DNA from: Ifrita kowaldi
Taxonomy: Eukaryota; Chordata; Aves; Passeriformes; Cinclosomatidae
Length of the DNA: 64,000 nt
Direction of reading: 5' to 3'
Assembly: GCA_013398055.1 (NCBI GenBank)
Contig: VZRS01000312.1
Location: forward strand, 37,040 to 101,039
The first letter of the stretch is position 1. The number at the start of each line of letters is the position of its first letter. The notes beneath the pieces were generated by a model. That model did not search any database. It worked only from the letters and a program-made list of their open reading frames with translations, and was not told where the DNA came from. This document shows, piece after piece, positions 12,507-25,356 of this stretch. Position numbers and translations under genes: made by a program.

Positions 12507-15500
12507 GTGAGGGTAAATAGAGAAGAAGATACTGAAAACCAGCCAAAATTAGTATGCAACATTTCTGAAGCATTTCGGGCATTTCCACGGTGATGTTTAA
12601 AATTGCAGTTTAAAAATACACTTTGGCAGTTTTCTCAGTCACAAATAAGGTGAGCTGCTTCAGATCTAAGCAGCTTCTTTCTTTGTGTGAATGCTTTAAT
12701 TTTCATACAAGTAGAGTATTTCTACCACACTGAGTGGTCAAATGCTCCAGTTAGGACTTCTGGTATTTTATGGGATACTGCCCATGTTTTTTCATGAACT
12801 ATGAATCTATGTATGCTTGAATTTAATTTTTTCCCCCCTTAGTTCTAGGACTTTCTTTTTAGTAGTTCTTTTTTTTGTGAAGTGCAGCCTGAGTCTGAGT
12901 CACTAGGAGGTTTTTGCTAATTTGAAATTAAAATGTGTCATATTTTATAGAAACATACACTTACGGCATATGAAATCATTAACTTGCTAACTAAAATTGC
13001 ATTTATATGATATACTTTTCATGTATATCACTGTGAAATCCTCAGAACAAATTAAGTCAGAAGAAAATCATGGAATTCCTTTAACAGTTACTGCAGTTTT
13101 AATTTTCCAGTTTTCAATGATTTTTGTAAAACACAGTCCATGGACGTGAGCTTGGAGTCTGTCATCTGTCTGGCAGTAACCATGTGGCCTGTACCTTTAG
13201 CATTCCTATAATCCGTTCTGAAAAAATGGAAAGGCAAAGCAAGATAACACTGATGTATGTCATGTAGTCTGAACAAGACAGCCAACAGTAAGGAAATGTT
13301 TGTAAGCTCCTTGCTGAATACAAAATTTCAGATCATGTAAGTATTAAAATATGGATATGTGTCAGGAGGTTCTTATTCTTTCCACATGAACATAATACTG
13401 TATGTGTTAAACTTCCTGCTGAGCTTAATATAGACTAAGATTTGCTGATGTTTGACTCTGTACATTCCCTTGCCTGTTTTGCATACCATTAACAAGTGCA
13501 AGGCTATGTAATTCTTGTGTTTGAACATCCTCTTAAGAGACTGCTGCATATTTATAATTCAGTTCCATCCAGGTACAGAAATTCAGTTCTCACAGTCTTT
13601 GGATATGGACCCGAGTGTACCACAGTGAGGTAGATAGGCCTAATTGCATTGCTCCAAGGGGTACTTTCAGCGTCAAAAAATCCAGTTGGAGAACAGTCAT
13701 TAGTGTTGTGCTCTAGGCATTGATACTGTGGCCAACATTGTTTAACATCTTAATTAATGAGGTGAATAATGGGACAAAGTGCATCCTCAGCAAGTAGAGA
13801 TGATAAAAAACGAGGGAAATGATTGATGTAACAGATGAGTGTACTTTGATTCAAAAGGACCTTGATAGACTGGAGAAGTAGGCTGACAAGAACCTTATGA
13901 AGTTTAGCGAAGGGAAATGGCAGTTGCTTCCCATGAGAAAGAGTAACTCCAGCCACCCAGACAGTCTGGGGACGAGCTGGCTGAAAAGCAGCTTGGCAGA
14001 AAAGACCTGGACTGGGAGTCCTGGTGGGTAAGAAGGGACTCTTGCAGCAAAGACCACTGGCATCCTGGGCTGTTTTAGGCGGAGTGTTGTCAGCAGGTGG
14101 AGGGAGGTCGTCCTTCCCCTCTGCTCAGCGCTGGTGAGACACACATGGAGTTCTCTGTCCAGTGCTTGGGTACCCAGGAAAAGAGAGACATGGACATGCT
14201 GAAACCAGTTCAGTAAAGGGCTGCAAAGGTGATGAAGGACCTGGGGCATGTATCATACAAAGAGAAACTAAGAGAACTAGGACTGTTCAGCCTGGGAAAG
14301 AGAAGCCTCAGGGGAATCTTAGTATTTTGTGTATTGGCTGATGGGAAAGAGTAAAGGAGACTTAGTCAGACCCTTTTCAGTGGTGTCCCATGACAGGACA
14401 AGAGGCTGTGGCCACAAACTAACATACAGGAAATGCTATTTAAATATATGATAAAACTTATTTTAATTTGAAGATGGTCAAACACTGGAACAGGTTGCCC
14501 AGAGAGGCTGCAGAGTCTCCATCCTTGGAGATACTGAAAACCTGGCTGGCTACAGCTCTGGGCAGCTTGTATCTGGCTCTGCTTTGGGCACAGAGTTGGA
14601 CTAGGCAGTCTCTGGTGGTTCCTTCCAAGCTCCACAATTCTATAATTCTATGTTAGAGTTGTCATTTTGCTTAAATAGCTGAACAGGTAGTGGTTTTTCA
14701 GATTTTTTTCTTTACTAAAAACACTGAAAACAAAATGATAGTAATTATGCTCTAGAGATTATCAGAATAAATGGATTGTGAGATAATATTTTAAGAGTTT
14801 TTTGAGCTATGTTTCTTCCAACACACATACACAAAACTCTTGATGTTCTGAAACCACTTGTCAGGCAACTTCGGTGTCTTCAATGGTAAATATATGGGTT
14901 TCAGCTGAGCATAAAGTACCAGCGGCATGTCTCCATATATTCAATAATTATATATTTTTATGAAGCCTTTATTTGTTATTTGAAATAACTTTTGGCAATA
15001 TTTCTCTTAGAACTCAATTTTCTAATCTTCAGTTTTCCGTGAATCATGATACGTGAAGAGGTCATACAGCAAACACTTGAAGGAAAAGAAATTAATTTAG
15101 CCATACTGGTATTGAAAGTCACTGAGATCTGTTGTTGATATGCAGCCCACATTGCGAGCCTTCATCATTTTTGATGTAGCCTTCTGGTGTTTTTGTACTT
15201 AAAAGATGTAAAGAACTGCTCTATTTTTATGTCCTGAATTTAGTATCTAAGGGAAAGGTGCAAATACTTGGGCACAGCTAGGATGAATTTCAAATTTGAG
15301 TACAGCAATGATACAGAATGTGCAGAGACAACACATCTTGAACTATAACCTTATGTGTATAAACAACTGTCAATTTTTTAGATAAACCTTTCTAATAAAA
15401 AGTTTTAGATAAAACTTTCTAATCCAGGATATAATTTTGTAAATACTGTTCTATATATAAAAAACCCCAATCACCTTAAAGCCCATTTCAATATATAGCA

Positions 15501-15512
15501 TCTCTTTAACAG
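12507..15512 (+). other. DYNC2H1: DYNC2H1 intron 7
   Basis: 3006 bp, GTGAGG..TTAACAG. About 1 kb of it is a degraded CR1 (13675-14653); the remainder is AT-rich with nothing recognised. Confidence 0.85.
13675..14653 (+). mobile_element. CR1 LINE, degraded 3' third including reverse-transcriptase remnant
   Basis: Sense-oriented. It starts near the RT region (GATACTGTGGCCAACATTG, AAAGTGCATCCTCAGCAAG, where intact copies encode the end of the RT palm), passes through the CTGGAGAAGTAGGC..AAGGGAAATGGCAG block and ends with CACTGGAACAGGTTGCCCAG, GTTGGACTAGGCAGTC and ATTCTATAATTCTATG. Many stops and indels make it noncoding. The open frame at 13851-14249 on the other strand is antisense. Confidence 0.87.
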
Positions 15513-15623
15513 GAACTGAATACATTACATCCTCAACCAAACTTTCGTCTTTGGCTTACTACTGAAGTTCATCCAAAATTTACTCCGATTTTGCTTCAGT
15601 CAAGTCTGAAAATAACCTATGAA
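15513..15623 (+). CDS. DYNC2H1: DYNC2H1 exon 8 of window (AAA6 core end)
   Basis: Acceptor TCTCTTTAACAG, donor GTAAGA. 111 bp, phase 0/0. It encodes ELNTLHPQPNFRLWLTTEVH, then PKFTPILLQSSLKITYE. The FRLWLT.E.HP.F...LLQ.S.K.TYE pattern is universal in dynein heavy chains. Confidence 0.97.
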
Positions 15624-17414
15624 GTAAGATTTATTTGGACAGCTTTTATTAGATTCTTACAGTGAATGAACCTTGATGTATAGCAAACTATATGTTTAGA
15701 TAGCATAACTGGTTTTACCTTATATTTCAATTACATGTAATACAAAAAATAAAATTAATTTACCTTGAAAGATGATTTTTTTCCCTATATGCTTTTCCCA
15801 GTCAAAAGTATGAACTGAAAAGAAGTTTACATAGAAGTAGTTGATCTGTTTTGTGCTCCAAATACTTTTGTGCATTTAATCAGTTTTTCTTAAAAACAAA
15901 AATCTACACAGGTGTTGTTACATGGGTGGAAAACAAGGAATTTCTCCTTCTTGATGAATATCCCCATCTGAAGATCATGGAATCCCACTTTCTCTTCCTT
16001 GTTTTCCTTTTTGACCCCATAGCTTTGTATTCACTGGATCCTTTCAATAAAAATGGCTCTCTTCCCATACATCAGAACATACAGTTAAAAGCCTTTACTC
16101 AAATTTGAGAGCTTTGCATTTGAAATGGCTCAGCTTAAGGAATAACTGGGACCATGTTCCTCCAACTGATTGGAAAGTAGTCTAATCATGAATGCACTTA
16201 AGCAGTAATGTCCAATATGGAAATCATTAACAGGAGTGCTCCTAACTCTTCCATTCATAATGGAGTGTGGAGATTTTGCCTGCAGCTAATCCAAGAAACT
16301 CTGACCTTTTAGGGTCCAGTGTTGCTGACTTTCAAGAAGCCAAAATTGTTACACTTTTATATTGGCTACAGGTATTTTAAATTTGAGTACGCTCTTGCTG
16401 ATGTTGAGGTCTTCAATGGTACAGAAACTGCAGGACTGTCTTACTCATCCCACTGTCTTTGGAATAATTGGCACTTTGCACAAATGCAATATTCTAAATA
16501 ATTTTGTTTCCTTTCCAATTGTAGTAAATATTTTGTTACCATGAAAGAACAATGTTAGGCAATGACTTGGAAAATGATATTTGATTATTATATTGTTGTA
16601 GTATGTACCAATGTATGTAGAATGTTACCAGTGAAGATACAGATATTACTAAAAAGAAGTGAATTTACTACAGTATTTTGCAGTTATTTGTCAGAACCAA
16701 CTATGGTAATCTTATGGAACCACTAACAGCCATTTTTAAAAAGCAAGAAAGAACAAAGGACATTCTTGGAACTGTAATTTAAATATCTTAATATTTATGT
16801 TTGCCTTCAGACTTGCAAATAATTTGAGAATTGCTGAGTATCCAGTTGTTTTTACTTTTTTAAGTGCTGTAATTTCAGTTACTGTATGCACCTTAAATGC
16901 AGTTATTTCTAGTGGTTGTGAGCACTACCTACCACTAAATCAGAGAACTGGCATTTTATCATACTTATACACCATAGCTATATGCTAGCTAACAGAGTGT
17001 GGTCATGGCACAAGGCAATTTGACATTCCTCACATCACAGAAGTAGTTAGTAATTGAGCTTGTAAAATCAGAAAATAAGTTCTTTTGTTTGAAAACAATT
17101 GAATTTACTTTATGCTGATGTGTTTTGGTAGAGTACTATTCTTTCACTGAGTTCTTTCAGTGTCGTACAGTCCTATCAGTTGGTCCCGGTAACCTGGTTA
17201 CCATTTCCTTCAGTATGTTGAAGTTATTTTCAGTATAGAATCATTCTGTTGTTAGGCCATTTATTACAAGCATTTTCTTTTCTTGTTAAATTCTATTCTA
17301 TTAAGTACTGTTTGTCATTTCATTAAGTTACAAATTCTAGGTTATAATTTAAGAAAATAGCACGTAAAAATGTCGGGTTTTCTGTCTAGAACAGTGTTTT
17401 TCCTTTCAATGCAG
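15624..17414 (+). other. DYNC2H1: DYNC2H1 intron 8
   Basis: 1791 bp, GTAAGA..AATGCAG. AT-rich. The + strand open frames at 15851-16108 and 16319-16544 match nothing I recognise; no repeat identified. Confidence 0.85.
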
Positions 17415-17570
17415 GCACCTCCAGGCCTCAAAAAAAATCTGTTGCGAACTTATGAATCTTGGACACCAGAGCAAATCAACAAAAAGGGAAATCTGTCTAG
17501 AGCACATTCTCTCTTTTGTTTAGCATGGTTTCATGCTGTATGCCAAGAAAGAAGAAATTACATCCCTCAG
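17415..17570 (+). CDS. DYNC2H1: DYNC2H1 exon 9 of window (AAA6 lid)
   Basis: Acceptor TTCAATGCAG, donor GTAATA. 156 bp, phase 0/0. It starts APPGLKKNLLRTYESWTPEQ and ends LAWFHAVCQERRNYIPQ. PPGL..NL and FHA..QERR..[YF] mark the junction of AAA6 with its helical lid in all dyneins. Confidence 0.97.
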
Positions 17571-19515
17571 GTAATATTTTATTTGCTATCTTTTAAAAAA
17601 TTTACCCCGTTTATTAGCTCTTGTACTTGGAAGCATTTTTCATCACGTATATGTTGGGTCATATTCAGAAATGAGAAAAACTTGGATATTTCTGGTGCCT
17701 GCCTTTATTGTCTCTGAATTCATTGCAAAATAAGATCTTGGTAACCTCAGTTCCTGTCCCTCTGAAAATTGCTCCTGCCTGCATGGGATTATTTTGTGAT
17801 CCATGTACTAAGTGATACTGATGCAGAAGTGAGGTCCCATGGAAAAGATTCTGTGAATCCTGTTTGCTTGGGAGAGGCCAAAATATTATGGAAACACAAA
17901 TGGAAGATGTGAAAAGAGACACTGGTGGGAAGGAGGAGATGACGTTGTCTACTCTTTCTTCATACAAACTCCTTCAAGGAGAAGGAAGAACAAGGGAAAT
18001 TGTTAATTTCTTGTGAGGATTATAATGATTTTCAGAGATGTGTTTTTTCTTTAGCTAAATTTTTGATTAAACTAAACATTTTTTTCTGGCTGCAGATGCT
18101 TAAATTAAACAGACCAAAAAAAACACCAAACAGCAAACTGCTCTATGTCTTGTTTATTTTATTTGATTTAGACTAGATATGAAGTTACTCTGTCATCTGA
18201 AGAATTTGATCTGGCAGAGCCTGGAATGTTGGAGAGTTTTTTGCTAGTTTTGACTTTGTGATGTTTTTAAGGTTGTTTACCTTTTGCAATAACAGGCTTT
18301 TGAATATTGTGTTCAAGTTGTACAATGGGTGAAAATTAAAGTATTGAACTGACACATGAATTCTCCTTTGTTCTTGTTCAAATTCGCATTCTTTGGCACC
18401 AGTTTTTAAAGTAACACAAGGTAGGATTGGTGCTCTCTTAATTCCACTGCACCGATGTGCAGGCGGTGATGGATTTATATTTCAAGATTACCAGTTTCTA
18501 ACATTGATGGTCTGTAGTTAATCTCAGGTAGAAGTTCTTGTATTTTATAATGAAGTTTGAATTGTTTTTGGTTACAGATCTGTCCAAAAACCCCAACATG
18601 AATACTGTTAGGAGCATCTTTGCAGACTTCAGGGTGCCTGGCTGATAGTTTATTGTGATCTGTGGAGCAGCTGCAGTCTTGACCTCAGACTGTGTCCATC
18701 TCACTGGACATGTGCATGTAGTCTGACACATTTGCAATTCTTATCATGAATCACAGGCACTGTTCCTATGATATGATCCATATGCAAACGTACACCTGTA
18801 AGAAGATAGAGCAACAGGACATACCTTTGAGATCTGGATTTCCTAAGTTCTTTCTGAAATATCAACATTTATACTTGTCCATTTACACTGAAAGCTTTCT
18901 GTGAGAATTACATACACAGTATGCATTCCTGCTGTGTGAGGAGTAATGTCCCAAGAACAAAAGGGAGGTACATACTGCAAATGATTAAAATATGCATATG
19001 GTGGTCAGCATTTTTATGGTAATAGTAGCAGTAATTGATAAATTTTTTTTGGTCTGAAGAGAAGGGATGTGAATTAAGGAGTGAGATGATGAGAGTGTAT
19101 TAAAGACTATGTTTGAAGAACCAGTCCAATTTATGAAAATACTGTCCATATACTGAAATACAAAAAGGCCCTCAGAAACAAAATGATAATTCAATGCACG
19201 ATCTAGTCACAGATATCAGTGAGTTGTAGTTGGAGTAAATATTGACAGGAAATAAAATAACCTTAAGTTTACGTTTTTCATACTCAGTGGATTCTGGTTT
19301 ATGTAAGTATATAAAATTAAATGCACTGTTACAACTGAATTTTTTTTATACTGCCTCTACTGACTGTTTCAAACAATGCACTTTAGTGGACAGAGGTTGT
19401 TTCTTTTTTCATTAAGTATATTATACAGCATTCAGTAACCACATGATGCTGGGATTTTACTTCATGATCATCACTGTGTGACTAATTAAATTGTTTGAAT
19501 TTCTTTCCATGGTAG
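17571..19515 (+). other. DYNC2H1: DYNC2H1 intron 9
   Basis: 1945 bp, GTAATA..ATGGTAG. No repeat recognised. The minus-strand frames at 17665-17967 and 18498-18737 have no recognisable domains and no conserved context. Confidence 0.85.
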
Positions 19516-19591
19516 GGTTGGACCAAGTTTTATGAATTTTCTTTGTCTGATCTCCGTGCTGGTTTTGACATTATTGATAGACTCTTTGAGG
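19516..19591 (+). CDS. DYNC2H1: DYNC2H1 exon 10 of window (AAA6 lid)
   Basis: Acceptor CCATGGTAG, donor GTAAGT. 76 bp, phase 0 in and phase 1 out. It encodes GWTKFYEFSLSDLRAGFDII, then DRLFE. GW...YEF...DL is the signature opening of the dynein lid helices. The final G forms a glycine codon with the next exon. Confidence 0.97.
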
Positions 19592-21062
19592 GTAAGTCAT
19601 TTCTTAAGGAAAGTCCCATTAGTAGGGATGTTGCATGTAGGAGCTTGATCTTTCTACAACACTCATATAAGAGAGGAGATGCTGTAGAGCTCATCACCGG
19701 TTAGCAAAACTTGAAAAACAGGGTGAATCATAAATCCATTTTTGGGTGGTTGGGTAAACCAATAATTCTTGGTGCCCAAGGAGTATTCTGCTCAGCTTCT
19801 TGAGTCCAGAGGAACAAATAGGAGATACAGGGCTGCCTGTAAGGTGAAATCTTGTGTCTCCTTTCCTTCCCAGTGTGAGTTCCCCTAAATATTGAATAAA
19901 TGAATTGAATATGAATTGAATATGAAAGAATTCTTCATATTGAAACTCAGTATTAGATAGACCCCACTTCATTATTCTATTAAACAGTGTATGAATTTCT
20001 AATATTATGTAATATGTTAAAGGTAATTTTCTTTAATTCCTTGCATTTTGTACAATTTCGAAGTAAAGTTAGGAACTGATATATAGGGAGAATTTACAGT
20101 CATTGACTTAAATGGGATTTGTGGATGATTAGTACTTCTGAAAGTAGACCTTAGTTGAGCAGACTTGAACCCACACAGTGATGTAAAGAGATTGAATAAT
20201 TAACTGTAAATGATAATCATTAATTATTACTGTGAAAATACCTTTTCTTACAAAGGAATGATTGAAGCATTAGGAAACAACAGTCACCACTAGTAAATCC
20301 CCTCTTAAAGTAATTGCCACTTCCTTCTTTCAAGGGACTTTAAGGAATACCTGTCTGACCAAGCTTTTACCTGCACATGAAAGCTATAGGATATTAGTAG
20401 GTCATTGTCCCATGTAGTTATTTAGGGCAACTGTGATAGAATGAAAGAAAAATAAGATATTTTGAACTTGTGTGATATGGCTAGGTCAGAGTAATCTAAT
20501 GCAACACCAGGAAACTATTAGTAACGTGCTTAAATTTATGTGGTGTGTTGTGCGATTTATAATGATTTGCAAAGTATCTATCCTGGACCTCTTTGTGTTT
20601 GAAAGGATGACATTTCCAGTAATCTTACCTATTTGGAGCATGATCTGCTTTTGGTTTAATCAGTCAGTTTATTATATGAGATCAGATGGTACCCTGGTAG
20701 AAAATAGTGTATAAAACTTTATTTATGATAAAGGAGCAGAAAATTAAAGTTTTAATAACATAATTTCTGAAATGTATATAACCAATTGGTTCAAAAAGCA
20801 CTTCAAGGCTAAAGTAAAATTTCTAATAATTCATTTGCAACACAGTAAATGTTCATTTTATCAATGACATGTATTTACAAACTCTTTCCAAGTTTCTGCA
20901 GCTTTTGCTATTTGTGCATATAGAAGAACAATTAAAATTAATTATTTGATGTATTAATCTCTTTTAATTTCCCTGAAGAGCTGCAGTGACAAGAAGAAAT
21001 GCTTATAATGCAATGCTATCCAGTGATACAAAACTAATATTAATTAATTAATTTATTAATAG
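19592..21062 (+). other. DYNC2H1: DYNC2H1 intron 10
   Basis: 1471 bp, GTAAGT..TTAATAG. It ends in an ATTA repeat that forms the acceptor region. A short direct repeat (TGAATTGAATA twice) lies near 19900-19925. No transposon recognised. Confidence 0.85.
21036..21062 (+). repeat. (ATTA)n tract forming the exon 11 acceptor
   Basis: An ATTA-type tandem tract runs to the acceptor AG at 21061-21062. The usual pyrimidine run is almost absent, since every second or third base is A. The acceptor itself must be used, because both neighbouring exons are conserved and in frame. Confidence 0.85.
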
Positions 21063-21274
21063 GTTCCAAAGATTTTCAGTGGGAATTTGTTCATGGCTTG
21101 TTTGAAAATGCAATTTATGGAGGCCGTGTGGATAATTCCTTCGATATGAGGGTTCTTCGGTCCTACTTGGAGCAGCTTTTCAATTCACGAATCATTGGCA
21201 GTTTAAATGCCAGAGGCAAGAAGATGAGTAGTTTCCCATGTTCCATCTCTTTACCTAATTCCTGCAGTATTTTG
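21063..21274 (+). CDS. DYNC2H1: DYNC2H1 exon 11 of window (AAA6 lid to C-terminal domain)
   Basis: Acceptor TTATTAATAG, donor GTAGGT. 212 bp, phase 1 in and 0 out; it is the longest exon here. It encodes GSKDFQWEFVHGLFENAIYG, then GRVDNSFDMRVLRSYLEQLF, and after a more diverged stretch ends SISLPNSCSIL. YGGRV.D..D.R.L..YL is the conserved dynein lid motif. The segment between residues 45 and 60 of the exon differs most from the human sequence I remember. Confidence 0.97.
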
Positions 21275-23025
21275 GTAGGTATACGTCTTCTGCCACCTAA
21301 TAAATAATTTATTTTCAAGAACTGCTTTTGAAATATTTTCACAAAGAAAACTAAAGTTACAATCCAAAGGATTTTCTGTTTCTTCAAAAAATTAGCTCTT
21401 TTGTGTGGAGCATTAATTCGTGTCAGTTCATTCACTCTTCTTTTTTATTATATCTGATTGGACTGTGGTGCAGAGCAGCCTACCTATGAAGAATTCAGTA
21501 AAAGAAATTGGGATAATTTATGCCAAGGATATAATTATATTTTTAGTTATATTGTTTTACATAATTAGTATATTAACGTAACAGTAGTTTTTTAAAGACT
21601 GCTAAACATTCCTGCAACTTCTGGATGAAATAGGAAAATCTAAATATACCTCCCTGTTTCCAAAATATATCAACATTCTGACAATCTGCTGACAGGCCGT
21701 GGAGGGTATATGACGTTTTATTGGTGATAAATATGAATTCTGATTCTCCTTCAGTATTTCTTTAGTGTAAATGAGAGGGAGTTCCAACAGTCTAAACAAC
21801 TGATCTCTCCCTGTCCTTTCTCAATATAATTATTGGTTTTACTGTGATTAAGATTCACTTGCGTTTTAATGGAAGACTCCATAGTAGACCTCTAATACGA
21901 ACTGATGTAAACAGTATTATCTCAGTTAAAGTAAATTGCTGTCATTTGGCATTCTTTACCTGGATTCTGACTGCTTAGGCTTGGTTTGATTTGGGAGCTT
22001 TTTATTACTTTAATATGAACATTATTCTTTAATTACTATAGATGTGCTGAGTTAGTATCATAGAGAAGGAATAAACAAACCAGACTGGTCTCTGTTCTTG
22101 TAGATAATATGCTTAAGTAGATGAACCTTTTTTTCTAGCCTGCACAGCATTTAATATCTCTTGCTATCTTGTATGATTATTTATGTAAGAATTTATAGTT
22201 TTGTGTCTTCAATTAGTGTTTCCTCAGTGTTTAGTGTAGAGTTCTGCTACTGTTGTTACCTCTGAAGTGAGATTCCGAGTTAAAACGAGTTGTGCATATC
22301 CAGCACATGCTCCTGCAAGCAAAGACAAAATGCCCGTGACACATACGCAGCAGGGTGCGGCCAGACTTTCAGACAGTAAATATTTTTGCCTTTAAATCAC
22401 AATAAAAGAGATGTCCAACACCTTTATTCTACCTTAGTCTGCAAGACCTCTTTCTGTTTTGTGCAAGAAAGCATCACTAGTAACTATTACACTGTAACCA
22501 CTATTGATGCTATTCCGCATCTCCAGTGATTATGCAAACCTATTTTTACCAGAACTATTTCACTTTCTTTGAGTGATAATATCTTCCTAGATTTAAATAG
22601 AAGTGAGTGCTCCTAATTTTATAAATATGTATTATACTTGTATTAGAATTCCAAATTCCAAAGTATTTTTTTGGTTTTTTTATACTGTCATTAATCTTGC
22701 CTGTAAGTTTTCAACAGAAGTATTGTACTTACTTTTCAGGGACAGTCTTGGCATATTTTTGTTTTCATTTGATAGCATCACTGTAATCGGAATTGCTTTT
22801 TGCTCTTTTAGAGTGAAAATATTATATAAAAGAAGATAGTTTCTGATAAATAAAATGAAGAAGTCTATAAATAAGATTACCATAATATGCCATGTCTTAT
22901 ATACTTATTTTAATCTTTGTGTTGTGCTCTGCACTTAATGAAATTCTTTTCAGCGTATGCTGTTAATTTTCATGAGTGGAATAAAAAGTTCCCTCTGTTA
23001 TGCCTATTTTTTTCTTCTTATGCAG
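21275..23025 (+). other. DYNC2H1: DYNC2H1 intron 11
   Basis: 1751 bp, GTAGGT..TATGCAG. AT-rich; no repeat, RNA gene or second coding exon recognised. Confidence 0.85.
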
Positions 23026-23130
23026 GATTATCGTAATATTATTGAAAGCCTTCCAGAAGATGATAAACCTGACTTTTTTGGCCTGCCAGCTAATATTGCT
23101 CGTTCATCACAGCGTATGATCAGTTCCCAG
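23026..23130 (+). CDS. DYNC2H1: DYNC2H1 exon 12 of window (C-terminal domain)
   Basis: Acceptor TTCTTATGCAG, donor GTAACT. 105 bp, phase 0/0. It encodes DYRNIIESLPEDDKPDFFGL, then PANIARSSQRMISSQ. The FGLPANI segment corresponds to the conserved FGLHPNA-like motif that opens the dynein C-terminal domain. Confidence 0.97.
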
Positions 23131-24876
23131 GTAACTTTAGCATTTTTCATTGTCTTCTGAATCTTTTCTGAAAGATTCTGAAAGATTATAAGCTGAAGAA
23201 CCCAACCACCTGTTCATAAATGCAGTTTCCATAAGAAAGTCAGAGTAAATGGTTGTATTTTTTTAATATGTTGACTTTTATCTGTAGAATATTTTAATAT
23301 GATAACATTTAATCTTTAGTTACAAGAGCATTCATTTAGAATTTAAATAAACAAATAATTATTGAGAAGGTTTCCAATAGTATAATTCGGTTCACATTGA
23401 AGAGTGGTGTGATAGTTTTACACATAGAATATGGGTAAGATTTTTTGCTTTTGCTGAAAGAGAAATTCTGAAGAATTCTTCCAGAAATTCCAGAATTCTT
23501 CCAAATAGAAATGTGATTTTTTAAAAAAAATGTTATTCTCACTGAAGAATAGCATATATAACTGCTTAGGCATGTCATAATGAAATTCCCATCATAATGA
23601 AAAATAAGTTCGAGGGTGTTGTAGGTCTTAATTTAAAAATTCACTGATTTGATATATTTCCTTTATTGATTTAACTGTAAGATATGGCAGATGGCTATAT
23701 AATAGTCAAGAGTTCTCTGCTATAATTTAATTGCAATCTAGTCCAGATTTGAATATGTATTTAGTGTGTGAGAGTGCATTGATCTCAGTGCTGGAATAAC
23801 AGGCAATGATTAAACATTTTTTACCTCTTTGTTTTAAAAGTTGTGTGTAGAAATTGCAGCTTGTGTGGGTGACATGGGTCACTCATTATCCTGAGTACTG
23901 CTAAGGACCCAGCTGGGGCAGCTTTCCTTCTCACCTTTGGGGGAGCCCAGAAATTCTGAGTGTCTTTTATTCTCATCATTATGTCTTTTTTGTCAGTCTG
24001 TGAAGGGCAAAGATGGAGTGATTTGATCTCTATATGTCTTCATCATCAATATGTTTGGTTCTTCGGACAAAGCTTTTCATTGCTAGTATTGTGTCACTTC
24101 TCTTAGGTGTCAATTCAGTTGCTTAAAAATTGTATCTTGTATAAATCTGGAGATGTCCTGGTGCATTTAAGACATCTGCTAGGAAGTGTCAAATACAATG
24201 CAGGACCCAAGTGAATACATGTTCTGCTGGGCCAGCAACTGGAATTCAGGGCAAAATGGCACTAGAAGCCAGTGTTTAAGCAACTGAGTCCCATTTCTTG
24301 AGCAGCCTGATCCAGTAGGGTATGGATGGACACTAGGGGTCCTGTGTCATATTTGTCTATTTGTAACATTTTCATGGCACTATGTGTAACAACTGAATTG
24401 AGCTCCTAAAGCCTAGAGTCAAGGGAGTAGTTTGACTGAGAGGTGGCTGTACCTCAGCCTGAGCTGAAATTTAGTAATACTCATAGGCAGGTGAAAGTTC
24501 ACCTTTTGTTTATTCAGGTCTGCTGGTCATTCTAATACCTTTTAGGCCAAATATGGAGCAAGTTCAGGACTTTGAAGCAAAGCTTAAATTCTTTGTTCTA
24601 TATTTTTCTCTCATTGCTTTTCAGTGAAGTCTGGATGAGAGCGCACAATTGATGTATAAGTGCAGTTAAACAGTACAAATCTTTTAAATACTCATTAACA
24701 TAGTTTATTTAACTGGTAGGTTAGTTGTGCCAGATAGTGTGAAAGTTGATGGGTTCGAGAATCTTGCATCGGAGCTGTGAAGTGAATTGGTCTGTATATC
24801 AAGGCTCTCTTTAATTTTCTGCGCAGCCTTAGCGTGCTGTCTTCTGTACGGACAAGTTATAGAGGGAAAAAATTAA

Positions 24877-24937
24877 ATCATAGAATCATAGGTTGGAAGA
24901 AACTTCAGTGATCATCTGGTCCAACCTTTCTTGGCAA
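24877..24937 (-). mobile_element. CR1 LINE 3'-end scrap
   Basis: Antisense CR1 terminus: ATCATAGAATCATAGGTTGG, AACTTCAGTGATCATCTGG and TCCAACCTTTC. Part of it is copied again at 25357-25395 by the apparent assembly duplication. Confidence 0.85.
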
Positions 24938-25355
24938 AATCTGTTGGAAGTTCCCTATAACTGGAATTTCCTATAATTTCAAGACTTAAGAATTACATTT
25001 TTTTAAAAGTATCTAATTGTTTGCTTACAGTCACTTAAAAAGGGCTCCAAGCAGAAGTTTTCTATTGATATAAGACCTCTGATCTACTAAAAAAAAAAGC
25101 GTTTGCGTATTGCATTTGATGCCTATCAAATACAGTCTGGTAAATGTTTTTAAATGTATCTGTTCACTTAAATCCATGGCTGTATTGTCAAACTATTTGT
25201 GGTTGCTTTAGAGCATGAAAATACAAAGATATGTAAAGACAAATCAGTAGGATGAAGGTACATAAGGTAATAGGATGAACTCAAGAACTTGTCATTACAA
25301 AGCTAATACAGGCTCTGAGATTCAATGTAGCTCTCTTTGGTTTTGTCTTAAAGTC
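24899..25355. repeat. 457-bp direct repeat, copy 1
   Basis: Runs from GAAACTTCAG to TCTTAAAGTC and is repeated without visible difference at 25357-25813. The constant offset of 458 and equal A-run lengths at both ends show there is no indel. A single N separates the copies, pointing to a misjoined overlap rather than a biological duplication. Confidence 0.93.
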
Positions 25356-25356
25356 N
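25356..25356. other. Assembly gap or ambiguous base (N)
   Basis: The only N I noticed in the window, placed exactly between two identical 457-bp copies. Confidence 0.97.

Noticed and set aside
12336..12593. An 85-codon open frame as a stand-alone gene
   Set aside because: It is DYNC2H1 exon 7 plus translated intron on both sides; only 12381-12506 matches dynein.
13851..14635. Minus-strand frames of 132 and 89 codons
   Set aside because: Antisense of a degraded sense-oriented CR1; no independent coding evidence.
17370..17717. A 115-codon open frame as a stand-alone gene
   Set aside because: It is exon 9 (17415-17570) extended into both introns.
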